Source of the DNA: JAOZTV01 sp965371805
Lineage (GTDB): Bacteria > Acidobacteriota > Aminicenantia > UBA2199
Assembly: GCA_965371805.1 (NCBI GenBank)
Contig: CBDUZW010000011.1
Coordinates: forward strand, 1 to 64,000
Length of the DNA: 64,000 bases
Direction of reading: 5' to 3'
Position numbers and translations under genes: made by a program. The notes beneath the pieces were generated by a model. The model saw only the letters and a list, made by a program, of their open reading frames with translations. It was not told the origin of the DNA and ran no database searches. Numbering within the stretch: position 1 is the stretch's first letter; the number at the start of each line of letters is the position of its first letter. This document shows, piece by piece, positions 36,952 to 45,611 of the stretch.

Positions 36952-37887
36952 ATGAAAAATATAATATTGGAAATAAAGAATATTACTAAAAAATATGGAA
37001 ATTTGACTGCCCTGGATAACTTTGGATTTTCTCTCCATAAAGGTGAAATACTCGGACTTCTAGGACCAAATGGTGCTGGAAAAACGTCTTTAATATCAAT
37101 CCTATCTGGAACATTAAAAGATTTTTCCGGGTCCATCACTTTTAAAGGTGAAGATCTTTTTAAAAATAGAAAACTTAAAAACCATATGGGCATTGTTCCA
37201 CAGGACATGGCATTTTATGAAGATCTCAATGCAATCGATAATTTAATGTTCTGGGGCGGCCTTTATGATATCTCCAAAAAACAGCTGAAGAATAGAATGC
37301 ATGAGCTGTTAAAGATTGTAAAACTGGATGACAGGGCAAAAGAACCGGTTAAAAATTTCTCCGGAGGGATGAAGAGAAGATTAAATATTGCAATCGGACT
37401 TATACATAATCCTGAATTACTTTTATTGGATGAACCAACAGTAGGTATTGATGTGCAGGCCAAGGTCAGAATTCTGGAAATAATAAAAGAACTGGGTAAA
37501 AATGGGACCTCCGTTATTTTCACCACCCACCAACTATCCGAAGTTGAAGAGATATGTTCAAAAATTATTATAATGGACAAAGGTGTAAAACTCATAGAAG
37601 GAACTCTAAATGAATTGATTGATATAGTTGGTGAAAAAGAAATTGTTGAAATTAAAGGGGAATTTTCAATTGATTCAATAAGGCAGTTGGAAAATAAAAT
37701 TAATTTTGCAGAAATTATCGGTTTGGAAGAGAATGTTCTAAGTCTGGCATTTGAAAATACGGATAAGGTTCCGATATTAATGGAAACTTTTTTTAAAAAT
37801 AATATAAAAATATCGGATTTAAAAATCAAATCCCCCAGTCTTGAAACAGTCTTTCTGAAATTTACCGGAAGGAGTTTAAGAGATTGA
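36952..37887 (+). CDS. ABC exporter ATP-binding protein
   Basis: The 311-residue ATPase has Walker A GPNGAGKT near residue 40, signature FSGGMKRRLNI and Walker B LLLLDEPTVGID, followed by the C-terminal extension typical of NatA/DrrA-type exporters. It drives the two ABC-2 type permeases encoded next; its stop overlaps the first permease start by four bases. The substrate is unknown; drug, lipid or sodium export is usual in this family. Confidence 0.9.
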   Translation: MKNIILEIKNITKKYGNLTALDNFGFSLHKGEILGLLGPNGAGKTSLISILSGTLKDFSGSITFKGEDLFKNRKLKNHMGIVPQDMAFYEDLNAIDNLMFWGGLYDISKKQLKNRMHELLKIVKLDDRAKEPVKNFSGGMKRRLNIAIGLIHNPELLLLDEPTVGIDVQAKVRILEIIKELGKNGTSVIFTTHQLSEVEEICSKIIIMDKGVKLIEGTLNELIDIVGEKEIVEIKGEFSIDSIRQLENKINFAEIIGLEENVLSLAFENTDKVPILMETFFKNNIKISDLKIKSPSLETVFLKFTGRSLRD

Positions 37888-39122
37888 GACGGATATTATT
37901 GATATTAAAAAATGATATCAAAAGAAGATTGAAATCTCCATCTTCTATATTGATATTAATGGTAATTCCAATGGTAATGACCGGAATTATGGGAGCCGTA
38001 TTTGCCCCTTCAGAAAACAATATGATGCAGGTCAAGGTCCTGATTGCAGATAATGACAAAGAACCCGGGGCAGCAGTTGTTTTAGAAGCATTTAAATTCC
38101 CTCAAGTTAAAGATCTGTTCAAAGTAACAGTTGTTGACGAAAGAGAGGGTAGAGATTTAATTTCAAGTAACAAAGCGTCTGCATTAATCATAATTCCAAA
38201 GGGTTTCTCAAAAAATCTTTTGAATAAAATCGAAACGAATCTATCTGTTTTGAAAAACCCGTCAGAACAATTTCTCCCTAATATTGTAGAGGAATTCACC
38301 AGAACCTTATCAATTGTCCTCTCTGGAGGAGTTCAGGTTTTCAATATAAACACAGAATTAATTGACCATATGAAAACCATAAAAAAAGATAAAAAATCAA
38401 TTGCAGATCTGATTCCCCTATTGCTGAAAGACAAAAACAATAGTGAAAATTTCAAAACATTAATGAATTATTTAAATCCCCCGATATTGAAAATCAAACA
38501 AAAAATTATCGGCAAAGAGGATAAAGGTTCCGGGTTTAATATTTTCTCATATATTTTACCTGGAATATCCATCATGTTCCTCCTCTTTATTATTGAAATA
38601 TTCATCCGGGAAATTTTATCTGAAAGGGAAAACGGAAAACTGCAGAGAATGATGTTTGCCCCTCTAAGAGTCAGTGAATACATCTCCGCCAGAATAATAA
38701 GCGGCTGGCTGATGGGGTTATTTTCCTACTTAATATTCGTAGTTATGGGGATATTGGTTTTCAGCATTAACTGGGGAAATTATGGCTACCTCTTTATTCT
38801 AATTGCAATCACCTCTTTCTGGGTTGCCTCATTTTTCGCCCTGTTAAATGCTTTTTTTAAAAACAAGAACCAGGCGGGTGCCTTTGTGGCTCCTATTATT
38901 ATGGTTTTCAGTGCCTTTGGCGGCAGTATCATTCCGTCTAATCAACTGCCAATGGCATTTCGATGGATTTCAAAGCTGACACTGAATCACTGGTTCATTG
39001 TGGGAACGGAACAGGTCAGAAATAATATTTTTCCATCAATTCCAATTCTTATTCTATCCAGTTCAGGTATCCTTCTGTTTCTTCTGGCAGCAAAATCCTT
39101 AAAAAAGAGGATATTAATATGA
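37884..39122 (+). CDS. ABC-2 type permease, first copy
   Basis: A 412-residue protein with one N-terminal membrane helix, a large extracytoplasmic domain (about 40-200) and five C-terminal helices including ISERENGKLQRMMFAPL-like and GGSIIPSNQLP segments typical of ABC-2 permeases. It starts with TTG, overlapping the ATPase stop, with AAGGAG nine bases upstream. It overlaps the second permease gene by four bases. Confidence 0.88.
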   Translation: MRRILLILKNDIKRRLKSPSSILILMVIPMVMTGIMGAVFAPSENNMMQVKVLIADNDKEPGAAVVLEAFKFPQVKDLFKVTVVDEREGRDLISSNKASALIIIPKGFSKNLLNKIETNLSVLKNPSEQFLPNIVEEFTRTLSIVLSGGVQVFNINTELIDHMKTIKKDKKSIADLIPLLLKDKNNSENFKTLMNYLNPPILKIKQKIIGKEDKGSGFNIFSYILPGISIMFLLFIIEIFIREILSERENGKLQRMMFAPLRVSEYISARIISGWLMGLFSYLIFVVMGILVFSINWGNYGYLFILIAITSFWVASFFALLNAFFKNKNQAGAFVAPIIMVFSAFGGSIIPSNQLPMAFRWISKLTLNHWFIVGTEQVRNNIFPSIPILILSSSGILLFLLAAKSLKKRILI

Positions 39123-40234
39123 GTAGAATATTTAATATTGCAATCAATGACCTTAGAATAATGGTTAAAGATAAGATTTTTTTCTTCTGGACCCTCATCT
39201 TTCCACTGGTTTTTATACTAATTTTTGGAAATCTTTACACAGGAGGGAGCGGAAACTCCAAAGCATCCTTAACCATTATAAATAAAGACACCGGAAAATG
39301 GGGTAATTATTTTGAAAAGATGATTGAATCGCCGGATATACAGATAAATTCACTGGAAAAAGAACCGAAAAACTTTAACAGGGTACTTTTCATACCGGAA
39401 GATTTTTCAAAAAATATTAACAAAAAAAAACCCCAACAATTGCTTTTTAAGAAAAACCATGAAGCAAGTATGAAAGCTGCTGCTCAGATTGAGGCGAAAT
39501 TGCTGCAGGTTATAGCAAAAATAACAACAGAGCTGGTCATTAATTCAAAGAGTGACATCACCTTTGACGATAAGATAGATTTTAAAGAGATTATCAAAGT
39601 ACAGTTAGTAAATATTAAGTCCGCTTCTATAAAAATACCTTCCGGATTTGATCATGTTATCCCGGGAATTTTAGTTCAGTTTATAATGATGATGGTATTA
39701 GTCTATGGCGGGGTTGTAGTGATGATGGATAGAAACAGGGGTATTTTAATACGAATACTCTATTCATCCACCTCTATCAGTGAATTATGGGCAGGAAAAT
39801 TTCTGGCCAGGTTTTTTCTGGGATTATTACAGGCATTTATATTAATATTTATAGGAATATTTTTTTTTAACCTCAACCTTGGTAATATATACCTATCTAT
39901 TATAATTATCACTTTCTTTTCGATGGCTATCGCCTCATTAAGTATACTTATTGGATCAGTCCTGAAAACAGAGGATCTCATCGTCGGAGTATCTGTCCTC
40001 CTGGCAAATACCTTTGCCGCACTGGGAGGCTGCTGGTGGCCAATCGAAGTTGTCCCCCGGACAATAAAAACCATCGGAATGATCTCCCCCTCCTACTGGG
40101 CAATGGACGGATTTCATAAATTAATTTTTTTTAATAAGGGCTTTTCCGATATCATAATAAATATCCTTGTACTTCTAGCCTACACAGCAGTTTTTACAGC
40201 CCTCTCTATAAAGTTTTTTAAGATCAAGGAATAA
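39119..40234 (+). CDS. ABC-2 type permease, second copy
   Basis: The 371-residue protein has the same plan as the preceding permease: N-terminal helix (FFFWTLIFPLVFILIFGNLY), extracytoplasmic domain and C-terminal helices with MDRNRGILIRILYSSTS and LGGCWWPIEVVPRTIK. The two permeases probably form the heterodimeric channel of one exporter. Confidence 0.88.
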   Translation: MSRIFNIAINDLRIMVKDKIFFFWTLIFPLVFILIFGNLYTGGSGNSKASLTIINKDTGKWGNYFEKMIESPDIQINSLEKEPKNFNRVLFIPEDFSKNINKKKPQQLLFKKNHEASMKAAAQIEAKLLQVIAKITTELVINSKSDITFDDKIDFKEIIKVQLVNIKSASIKIPSGFDHVIPGILVQFIMMMVLVYGGVVVMMDRNRGILIRILYSSTSISELWAGKFLARFFLGLLQAFILIFIGIFFFNLNLGNIYLSIIIITFFSMAIASLSILIGSVLKTEDLIVGVSVLLANTFAALGGCWWPIEVVPRTIKTIGMISPSYWAMDGFHKLIFFNKGFSDIIINILVLLAYTAVFTALSIKFFKIKE

Positions 40235-40364
40235 ATAATCAGGTTCAGTGAAGTGAGCTGAACTAACTTTATAGTATTATGAGACATTTTGCACATACTA
40301 AATATATAATTAAAACGTTGAATAATGTTTTTTAATCATTGTTTGCCTCTTAAGCAAATAGTAT

Positions 40365-41199
40365 TTATTTAATAGAATCTATTTTATCAGAATATAGTAA
40401 AATTAATTCAAATGCATCATCTAAATTAACTTTTTGAACTAATCCGGCTATTGCATTTTTCCAGCCCATTTCAAGTAAATCTCTATTTATTTTTAAAATT
40501 AAAGGAGTTATGTTTACTGGAAAGACATCACCTCTTGATGAAAAAGTAGCCAAAAGTGCAGTTTTAAGAAGTTTAACATCACATTTAGGCAAAAAATTAT
40601 ATAAATCAAACACATCCTTAGATCTGGAATTATCAGATCCACGAATTATCAGGGTATGAATTTTTTCTGCAATTGAAGATTCTATTGTATAAGTCATCCA
40701 TGAAAATATTTTTTCATCAATAAGTGCATGGAGAGTACTTTGTACAGGTTTTGGAATAACTACATCACCACTTGCAATATCAAAATGCATTGATTGCGAT
40801 TTTTGATATTTTACTGGAACCAACCCTATCCCACACCTAAAATACATTCTAGTTCCTCCATACTCACCTAACGAAATTAAATCTGCATCTTTTTCATATT
40901 TGAACCATGTTCCGTCATTTATATTATTTTCTATAGCATTTATTATTGTAGTTCTTATTTCATTTATTTTAGTATTTTTTATGAGAGCATCCAGATCAAT
41001 TGTATGTCGGGGAGAATCATAGACTCTTAGTCCTACAATCCACCTTTAAAAATAATTTTATTAAACAGTTCTGTATTTTTTGTTAATCTGGCAACCATTC
41101 TTTCCAGTAAAAACATAGTTTGAATATTCTGATAAGAAATATTTTTTTTGCGGCAATTTGCAGCAATTTTGTTCTAATTGAAGCTGCAAGTTTTTTCAT
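40365..41199 (-). pseudogene. abiEii-like: AbiEii-type nucleotidyltransferase toxin gene, broken by two frameshifts
   Basis: Reading the minus strand from ATG at 41199, an AbiEii-like protein can be followed in three frames. The start (MKKLAASIRTKLLQIAAKK) runs to an A8 tract at 41149-41142, where one missing base moves the frame. Then NISYQNIQ to IIFKGG follows until another one-base loss near 41036. Then VGLRVYDSPRHTIDLDALI, the nucleotidyltransferase core, continues to the stop at 40365. Restoring two bases gives 279 codons. The ATG overlaps the antitoxin stop in an ATGA, as in intact AbiE pairs. The toxin should be inactive, unless the A8 tract varies and the other break is a sequencing error. 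Confidence 0.75.
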
Positions 41200-41783
41200 G
41201 TTTCCAGCATTCCAACAATTGTTTCCCAGTGTTTTTTAATTGATTTATCATAGTCCAATTTTCTAGCTGTTTTCATAATTTCACTTAAAGTAGTTTTTTG
41301 ATCTTTTACAGCTCTAACAATTGCAGAAACAGCAATTCTAATACCAATTTTTGATGAATATTTGAATGCTTCAGCAATTGTTCTATTAATATCGCAAATT
41401 TTAAAGTCTTTGTGATGCTCAACTCCATATTTTGAAATTATATTTGATCTTATTAATCGATACTTATTATCATTAGTTCGCATATTTTTCGGGACAATAA
41501 CCCATACCTGCTGTGGTGCCTGATCAATAAGATTATGATAAAAAAGTGCTGTAAGTCCACTAATTATAGAATCTTTCCCAAATTTAAAGGCAGCAGATAT
41601 AAAGTCAATATGTTCAGCAGGCAGATTTGCTTTTAAATTAAGATAGATACCATGACTCAGCTTTAAAAATTCTCCGTTCAGGACTTTCTTAGAAATAGCT
41701 CTACGGGTTAAGCCGAAATTTAAAGCCTCCTTGAGCTTAAAAACTTTTAAAGAATCTGATGAAATTATTTTTTCATTATCCAT
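41196..41783 (-). CDS. abiEi-like: AbiEi-type antitoxin and autorepressor
   Basis: The 195-residue protein has an N-terminal winged-helix (about 10-60, with NFGLTRRAISKKVLNGEFLKLSHGIYL in parts) and a C-terminal AbiEi domain. AbiEi proteins repress their own operon and neutralise the AbiEii nucleotidyltransferase. Here the antitoxin frame is intact while the toxin is broken. I chose ATG at 41783 because a GTG three codons upstream lies inside the palindromic operator; no clear ribosome binding site is seen for either. Confidence 0.75.
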   Translation of the reverse strand: MDNEKIISSDSLKVFKLKEALNFGLTRRAISKKVLNGEFLKLSHGIYLNLKANLPAEHIDFISAAFKFGKDSIISGLTALFYHNLIDQAPQQVWVIVPKNMRTNDNKYRLIRSNIISKYGVEHHKDFKICDINRTIAEAFKYSSKIGIRIAVSAIVRAVKDQKTTLSEIMKTARKLDYDKSIKKHWETIVGMLET

Positions 41784-41786
41784 TTC

Positions 41787-41830
41787 GTACACATATTGAC
41801 ATTAAATTTTCAAAATGTCAACATATGTAC
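41787..41830. promoter_or_regulatory. Palindromic operator upstream of the AbiE pair
   Basis: Seventeen-base arms (41787-41803 and 41814-41830) match as an inverted repeat at 15 of 17 positions around a 10-base centre. They share GTACA-AT-TTGACATT. The palindrome sits just before the AbiEi start. Known AbiEi proteins bind inverted repeats in their own promoter, so this is the likely operator. Confidence 0.7.
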
Positions 41831-41833
41831 AGC

Positions 41834-42058
41834 ATGTTCTTCAATTTCGTTTCAATACTTCCTGTTAATGAAGAGATTATTGATGATGCTCTATCCAATA
41901 ACGCAGATGATTTTGAAGATTCGATTCAGTTTATAACATCAGAAAAAAACAATATGGATTTTATTATTACAAGAAACAAGAAAGACTATAAAAAAAGCAG
42001 AACAACTGTTTTAGATGCAAAAGAGTTTATGAATTTAAAAAATATGTCCGATTTTTAG
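41834..42058 (+). pseudogene. C-terminal remnant of a PIN-domain toxin
   Basis: This plus-strand frame encodes the last half of a PIN nuclease: ILPVNEEIIDDALSNNADDFEDSIQ followed by MDFIITRNKKDYKKSRTTVLDAKEFM, in parts. The DFED and TRNKKDF elements are typical. The N-terminal half with the first catalytic Asp is missing, cut where the AbiE operator palindrome begins. It is best read as a fragment left by insertion or deletion. Confidence 0.65.
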
Positions 42059-42076
42059 CTTAACGACTTTTTAATT

Positions 42077-43462
42077 TCAATCTAGAAACAATATCCCTTG
42101 CCTGTTAATATGACGTGCAAGTTTAGATTGGATTTCAGCAAGTAATTGTTGTCTAACTCTAAATAATGCCTTAACTTTTTCATTTTCTAAATCAGTAGTG
42201 ACAAAATATCTGAAATCTATAATCAGAATATACTCATCTTCATTATAAGTAATGGTTATTGGTAAAAGATAAACAGCTTCTGATTTATCTTCTATGTACT
42301 CTTTATACTTACGAGGTATAAGTACCCCTTTTACAATTCTATCATAAATTTTATTGTTCTTTTGGGCATAATCACAAACAGGTGTAACAACTATTGCAAT
42401 TTTCTGCCATTTTTTTTTTATTTCATCTCTTATTCTACTTGATTCTTTTTTTACTTCTTTTTTCAGTTGAATTTCTGTAATGTCTTTATCTTTCAGTTTT
42501 AAAATATTTTGTAATTTTAGTATTGAAATTAATCGATGCAGTATTGTTTTGAATAATTTATCTTTATCTAGAAAAAAGATAATATTCCCAGATTCACAAA
42601 TATCTTTTATATCTCGTGATATATTTAACTTTTCATTTATTGTGTTTGTTTTACTATTTACTTTAATATTATTATACTTTAAATCTATTGCATTAATTTC
42701 AGTGTTATGAATACTATGCTCTAAAGTGTCTTTAAATACAGAGCTAAAAGAAACAAAACTTGATTGCATTTTAACTTCTGAAGAACTCTCATCGAAATGT
42801 TTCCCTAAATATGCATTACCAAGCTTATTAAGTATGTAGTTAGCATTATTTTGCCAATTATTAAATGAATGATACGATGAGAATATATCTTGTAAAGTTT
42901 TTGCAGCTGACAAATGAACTTGATTTTCCCAATTAAGTATATAAGAATATGCAGGTTCTGAATTTATTAATTTCTTTATTTCATCTAAAAGGTTTATGTT
43001 ATTATCTGCTAGTTCATCTGAAAAATTTGGAAAGAAATCAGATTTAACGAAGCCTTTTATATTTATTGGTTTTCTGTCTTTCAATTCATTATCAAATAAT
43101 TCTTTAACTAGCTTAGAATGTTCTTGCTCATGTCTACTCCAAAAAATTATTGAATACGGGAAATTATCAGGAGAAATAACACGTTTTAGGACACTATAAA
43201 GTGTACTTTTTATTTTTTTTATATCTGGATTTGCTGTATCATCAAGTAAATTAATATCAAGAAATAGTATTCTTATATCATTATATTTTCCATCTTCTTC
43301 AGGTAAATATTTTAAGTCATTCCCTTTGTAGAAAACATAAGGTATTTGGTTTTTTGATAAAATTTGCATAAGTGGTTCTGCTTGTTCAATTTTATCATCA
43401 ATAATTGCAATTCTTCCGTTTAGTGGAAAAATCATAGATTTATTTCTTAAATGCAAAGACAA
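42077..43462 (-). CDS. Receiver-domain protein with uncharacterised C-terminal output domain
   Basis: The 461-residue protein has a response-regulator-like receiver (about 15-145): acidic pair Asp22-Asp23, phosphoacceptor candidate Asp69 in ILFLDINLLDD, Ser109 in IIFWSRHE, and Lys at 135-140. The core set is intact. No DNA-binding or enzymatic output is recognisable; the last 290 residues include helices, then a beta-rich part with VVTPVCDYAQ and a charged C-terminus. It starts with TTG six bases after AAGGAG and overlaps the stop of the GHKL gene by 23 bases, so it is coupled to its likely kinase. It is the last gene of the methyltransferase block. Confidence 0.7.
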   Translation of the reverse strand: MSLHLRNKSMIFPLNGRIAIIDDKIEQAEPLMQILSKNQIPYVFYKGNDLKYLPEEDGKYNDIRILFLDINLLDDTANPDIKKIKSTLYSVLKRVISPDNFPYSIIFWSRHEQEHSKLVKELFDNELKDRKPINIKGFVKSDFFPNFSDELADNNINLLDEIKKLINSEPAYSYILNWENQVHLSAAKTLQDIFSSYHSFNNWQNNANYILNKLGNAYLGKHFDESSSEVKMQSSFVSFSSVFKDTLEHSIHNTEINAIDLKYNNIKVNSKTNTINEKLNISRDIKDICESGNIIFFLDKDKLFKTILHRLISILKLQNILKLKDKDITEIQLKKEVKKESSRIRDEIKKKWQKIAIVVTPVCDYAQKNNKIYDRIVKGVLIPRKYKEYIEDKSEAVYLLPITITYNEDEYILIIDFRYFVTTDLENEKVKALFRVRQQLLAEIQSKLARHINRQGILFLD

Positions 43463-45611
43463 TTGTGGCTCCTTCTAAATATTCATTTGGTACTGCAAAA
43501 TCTCCAATTTCTGGAAACATTAATCTTCCTCTTTGAGCTCCCATTATTTCACTTGCTATATGCAATCCTAATCCCATTCCACCTGGTTTTGCTGAGACAA
43601 ATGGCTCAATAATTTCATCAGTTGAAATTAAAAATCCTGTACCATTATCTGCGACAATTAGATTAACAAAATTATTGTCTTCAACTAAATTAATAAATAT
43701 TTTCTTATGATATTTCAGTTTTTTTTCTTTTGCTTTAAATCCTTTCTGATCAAGCCAATAGATTGAATTATCTATGATATTCATTATACTTCCAATTAAT
43801 AGATTTTTGGCAATTTTTACTTTTTGAGTCCCATTGTAATTCTTATAAGCCCTCACTATTTCAATTTTATGAGAGTTCAGCCTATACTCAGTATTGAATA
43901 AAGATTGATTAACAATTTGAGTAATGTTCTCATTCGCTAGACTGGATTTCCTAATAATTTCTGCATAACCATCAATTAATGATGAAAGATGTTTAACTAA
44001 TTTTAATACTCTTTCTGATACATTTTCTTTTTTTAATACTTTGTTTACCTCATAAATTATTTTTTCTATTTCGTGTACGACTACAGACATGCTAAGCCCT
44101 GCTCCTGCAGCTTTTAAAAGATTTTCATTTAATAATTTGTAATCGGATTCTATCTTATTGAAATATTTTATGATTCTAATTTTAACTTCCTCTTCTTTAA
44201 CTTTTTTTTCTACAAATTTTCTAGCTTCTTCTAGTGTTGCCATAACTGGAGATGATTTTGGAGTAGGTCCATAATGTTTTTTTAGTTTCGATTTATCTTC
44301 AAACCTGAGAATTTCCACTAATTCAATCGTATGAAGGATTGATGCTCTAAATGCCTGATAGGCTTCATTTTCAACAAAACCTTCACGGTTTGTTTTTTCA
44401 ACTAAGTTACTACTCGTTTTTCTGTCTAACGAAACTGCCCCTATTATTAAATTATTACTAATTCGTTTTGCTGGTTGTTGAAATCTTCTATGATTTAATT
44501 CCAGCCAATCATTTTCTGGTTCTCCATAGTCATATACTCTTAATTTATCCCTAAATACTTTAACACCACCATTTGAATCAAGGTATTTCTTAAAGCCAGA
44601 TTTATCAGACAAACCCATTTTTAAAATAAAAGTATCTCTATCAAAAACATATCCTTCAAACCTTATAGAGCCAATTTCAACACCTTTTTTATCTAAATTA
44701 ATTTCTTGCCCTGCGAGCGCTTCATATTCTTTAGGATATTTCAATGTCCTAAAAACATCAATTAAAGGATTGTCAGTCTCAACAACTCTTTGATGAAGTT
44801 TTGACATTGTTGTCCAAGGAATGAACTTATATTCAAATTTTTCTATTTTATTACCCTTTACAATAATCTCAAATTTATAAAGTGAATACTCTTGAATATC
44901 TTCCCATTTCAGCAAACCTTTAAACCATTCAGGTTTATCTAATATCTCAAATGATGGGATAAAAGAGTCATTCTCTTCAAAAGGAGATGCCAATGCTGTT
45001 ATTGAACGTTTTATGTCCCTTGCAATACCTCTTTCCCATTTTTTTCTGAGATTTGAAATCTGAATATTTGTACCTGTTTTTCCTTTTTTAAATAATTTAG
45101 GTTCTGTTCGTTCAATAATTGTAATAGGTACTTCATCTAAGTACTTATATTTTTCAAAAGCAGTCCAGTCGATTTTCACAAATATTTCGTTAGAGTTTTC
45201 TGATTTTGTAGTCATTTCAATAATATTTCCTAATTTATGAGCACCAAAACGACCAATTCCTTTTTCTCCTATTGGCAATCGTTTATATTTTGGAGATACT
45301 TCAAGATTATTTATTTTTTGAGATTTGAAATCACTCCCTGGTTCTAGCCAGACATTTTCCACAATATAAGCACTCATTCCATACCCATCATCTTCAATAA
45401 TAATTACTCCATTTTCTAGATCATCTACATTTTCCATATAAATATTAATAAATTTTGCATCTGCATCATAAGAATTTTTTACAAGTTCAACTAATGCAAT
45501 ACTCTCGTTTTTTATCAACTGGTTTCCCAATTGTAATAGAAGTCTTGCCCTAGGTTTAAATTTTACAAGAATTTTCTTCTCTAGATTTAATAATTTAACT
45601 TCTTTAGACAT
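43440..45611 (-). CDS. Double GHKL ATPase: Hsp90/MutL-like N-terminus and histidine-kinase-like C-terminus
   Basis: A 723-residue soluble protein. Residues 28-150 form a GHKL ATPase of the Hsp90/MutL/MORC kind: ALVELVKNSYDADA (Glu42, Asn46), IEDDGYGM and GEKGIGRFGAHKLGN. A middle domain follows. At about 500-720 there is a second module like a histidine kinase: VVHEIEK with His513, a NIIDNSI N-box, ADNGTGF and GGMGLGLHIA. Two ATPase modules in one chain is unusual. GHL ATPases are known in restriction-modification neighbourhoods (MutL/MORC-like families). It overlaps the upstream methyltransferase gene by 25 bases and the downstream receiver gene by 23. Confidence 0.75.
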   Translation of the reverse strand: MSKEVKLLNLEKKILVKFKPRARLLLQLGNQLIKNESIALVELVKNSYDADAKFINIYMENVDDLENGVIIIEDDGYGMSAYIVENVWLEPGSDFKSQKINNLEVSPKYKRLPIGEKGIGRFGAHKLGNIIEMTTKSENSNEIFVKIDWTAFEKYKYLDEVPITIIERTEPKLFKKGKTGTNIQISNLRKKWERGIARDIKRSITALASPFEENDSFIPSFEILDKPEWFKGLLKWEDIQEYSLYKFEIIVKGNKIEKFEYKFIPWTTMSKLHQRVVETDNPLIDVFRTLKYPKEYEALAGQEINLDKKGVEIGSIRFEGYVFDRDTFILKMGLSDKSGFKKYLDSNGGVKVFRDKLRVYDYGEPENDWLELNHRRFQQPAKRISNNLIIGAVSLDRKTSSNLVEKTNREGFVENEAYQAFRASILHTIELVEILRFEDKSKLKKHYGPTPKSSPVMATLEEARKFVEKKVKEEEVKIRIIKYFNKIESDYKLLNENLLKAAGAGLSMSVVVHEIEKIIYEVNKVLKKENVSERVLKLVKHLSSLIDGYAEIIRKSSLANENITQIVNQSLFNTEYRLNSHKIEIVRAYKNYNGTQKVKIAKNLLIGSIMNIIDNSIYWLDQKGFKAKEKKLKYHKKIFINLVEDNNFVNLIVADNGTGFLISTDEIIEPFVSAKPGGMGLGLHIASEIMGAQRGRLMFPEIGDFAVPNEYLEGATIVFAFKK

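Noticed and set aside
40243..40263. Small GTTCAG hairpin after the ABC permease
   Set aside because: Six-base stem with no T tract; too weak to call a terminator.
41759..41833. N-terminal extension of the PIN fragment
   Set aside because: These residues read through the AbiE operator and show no PIN similarity.
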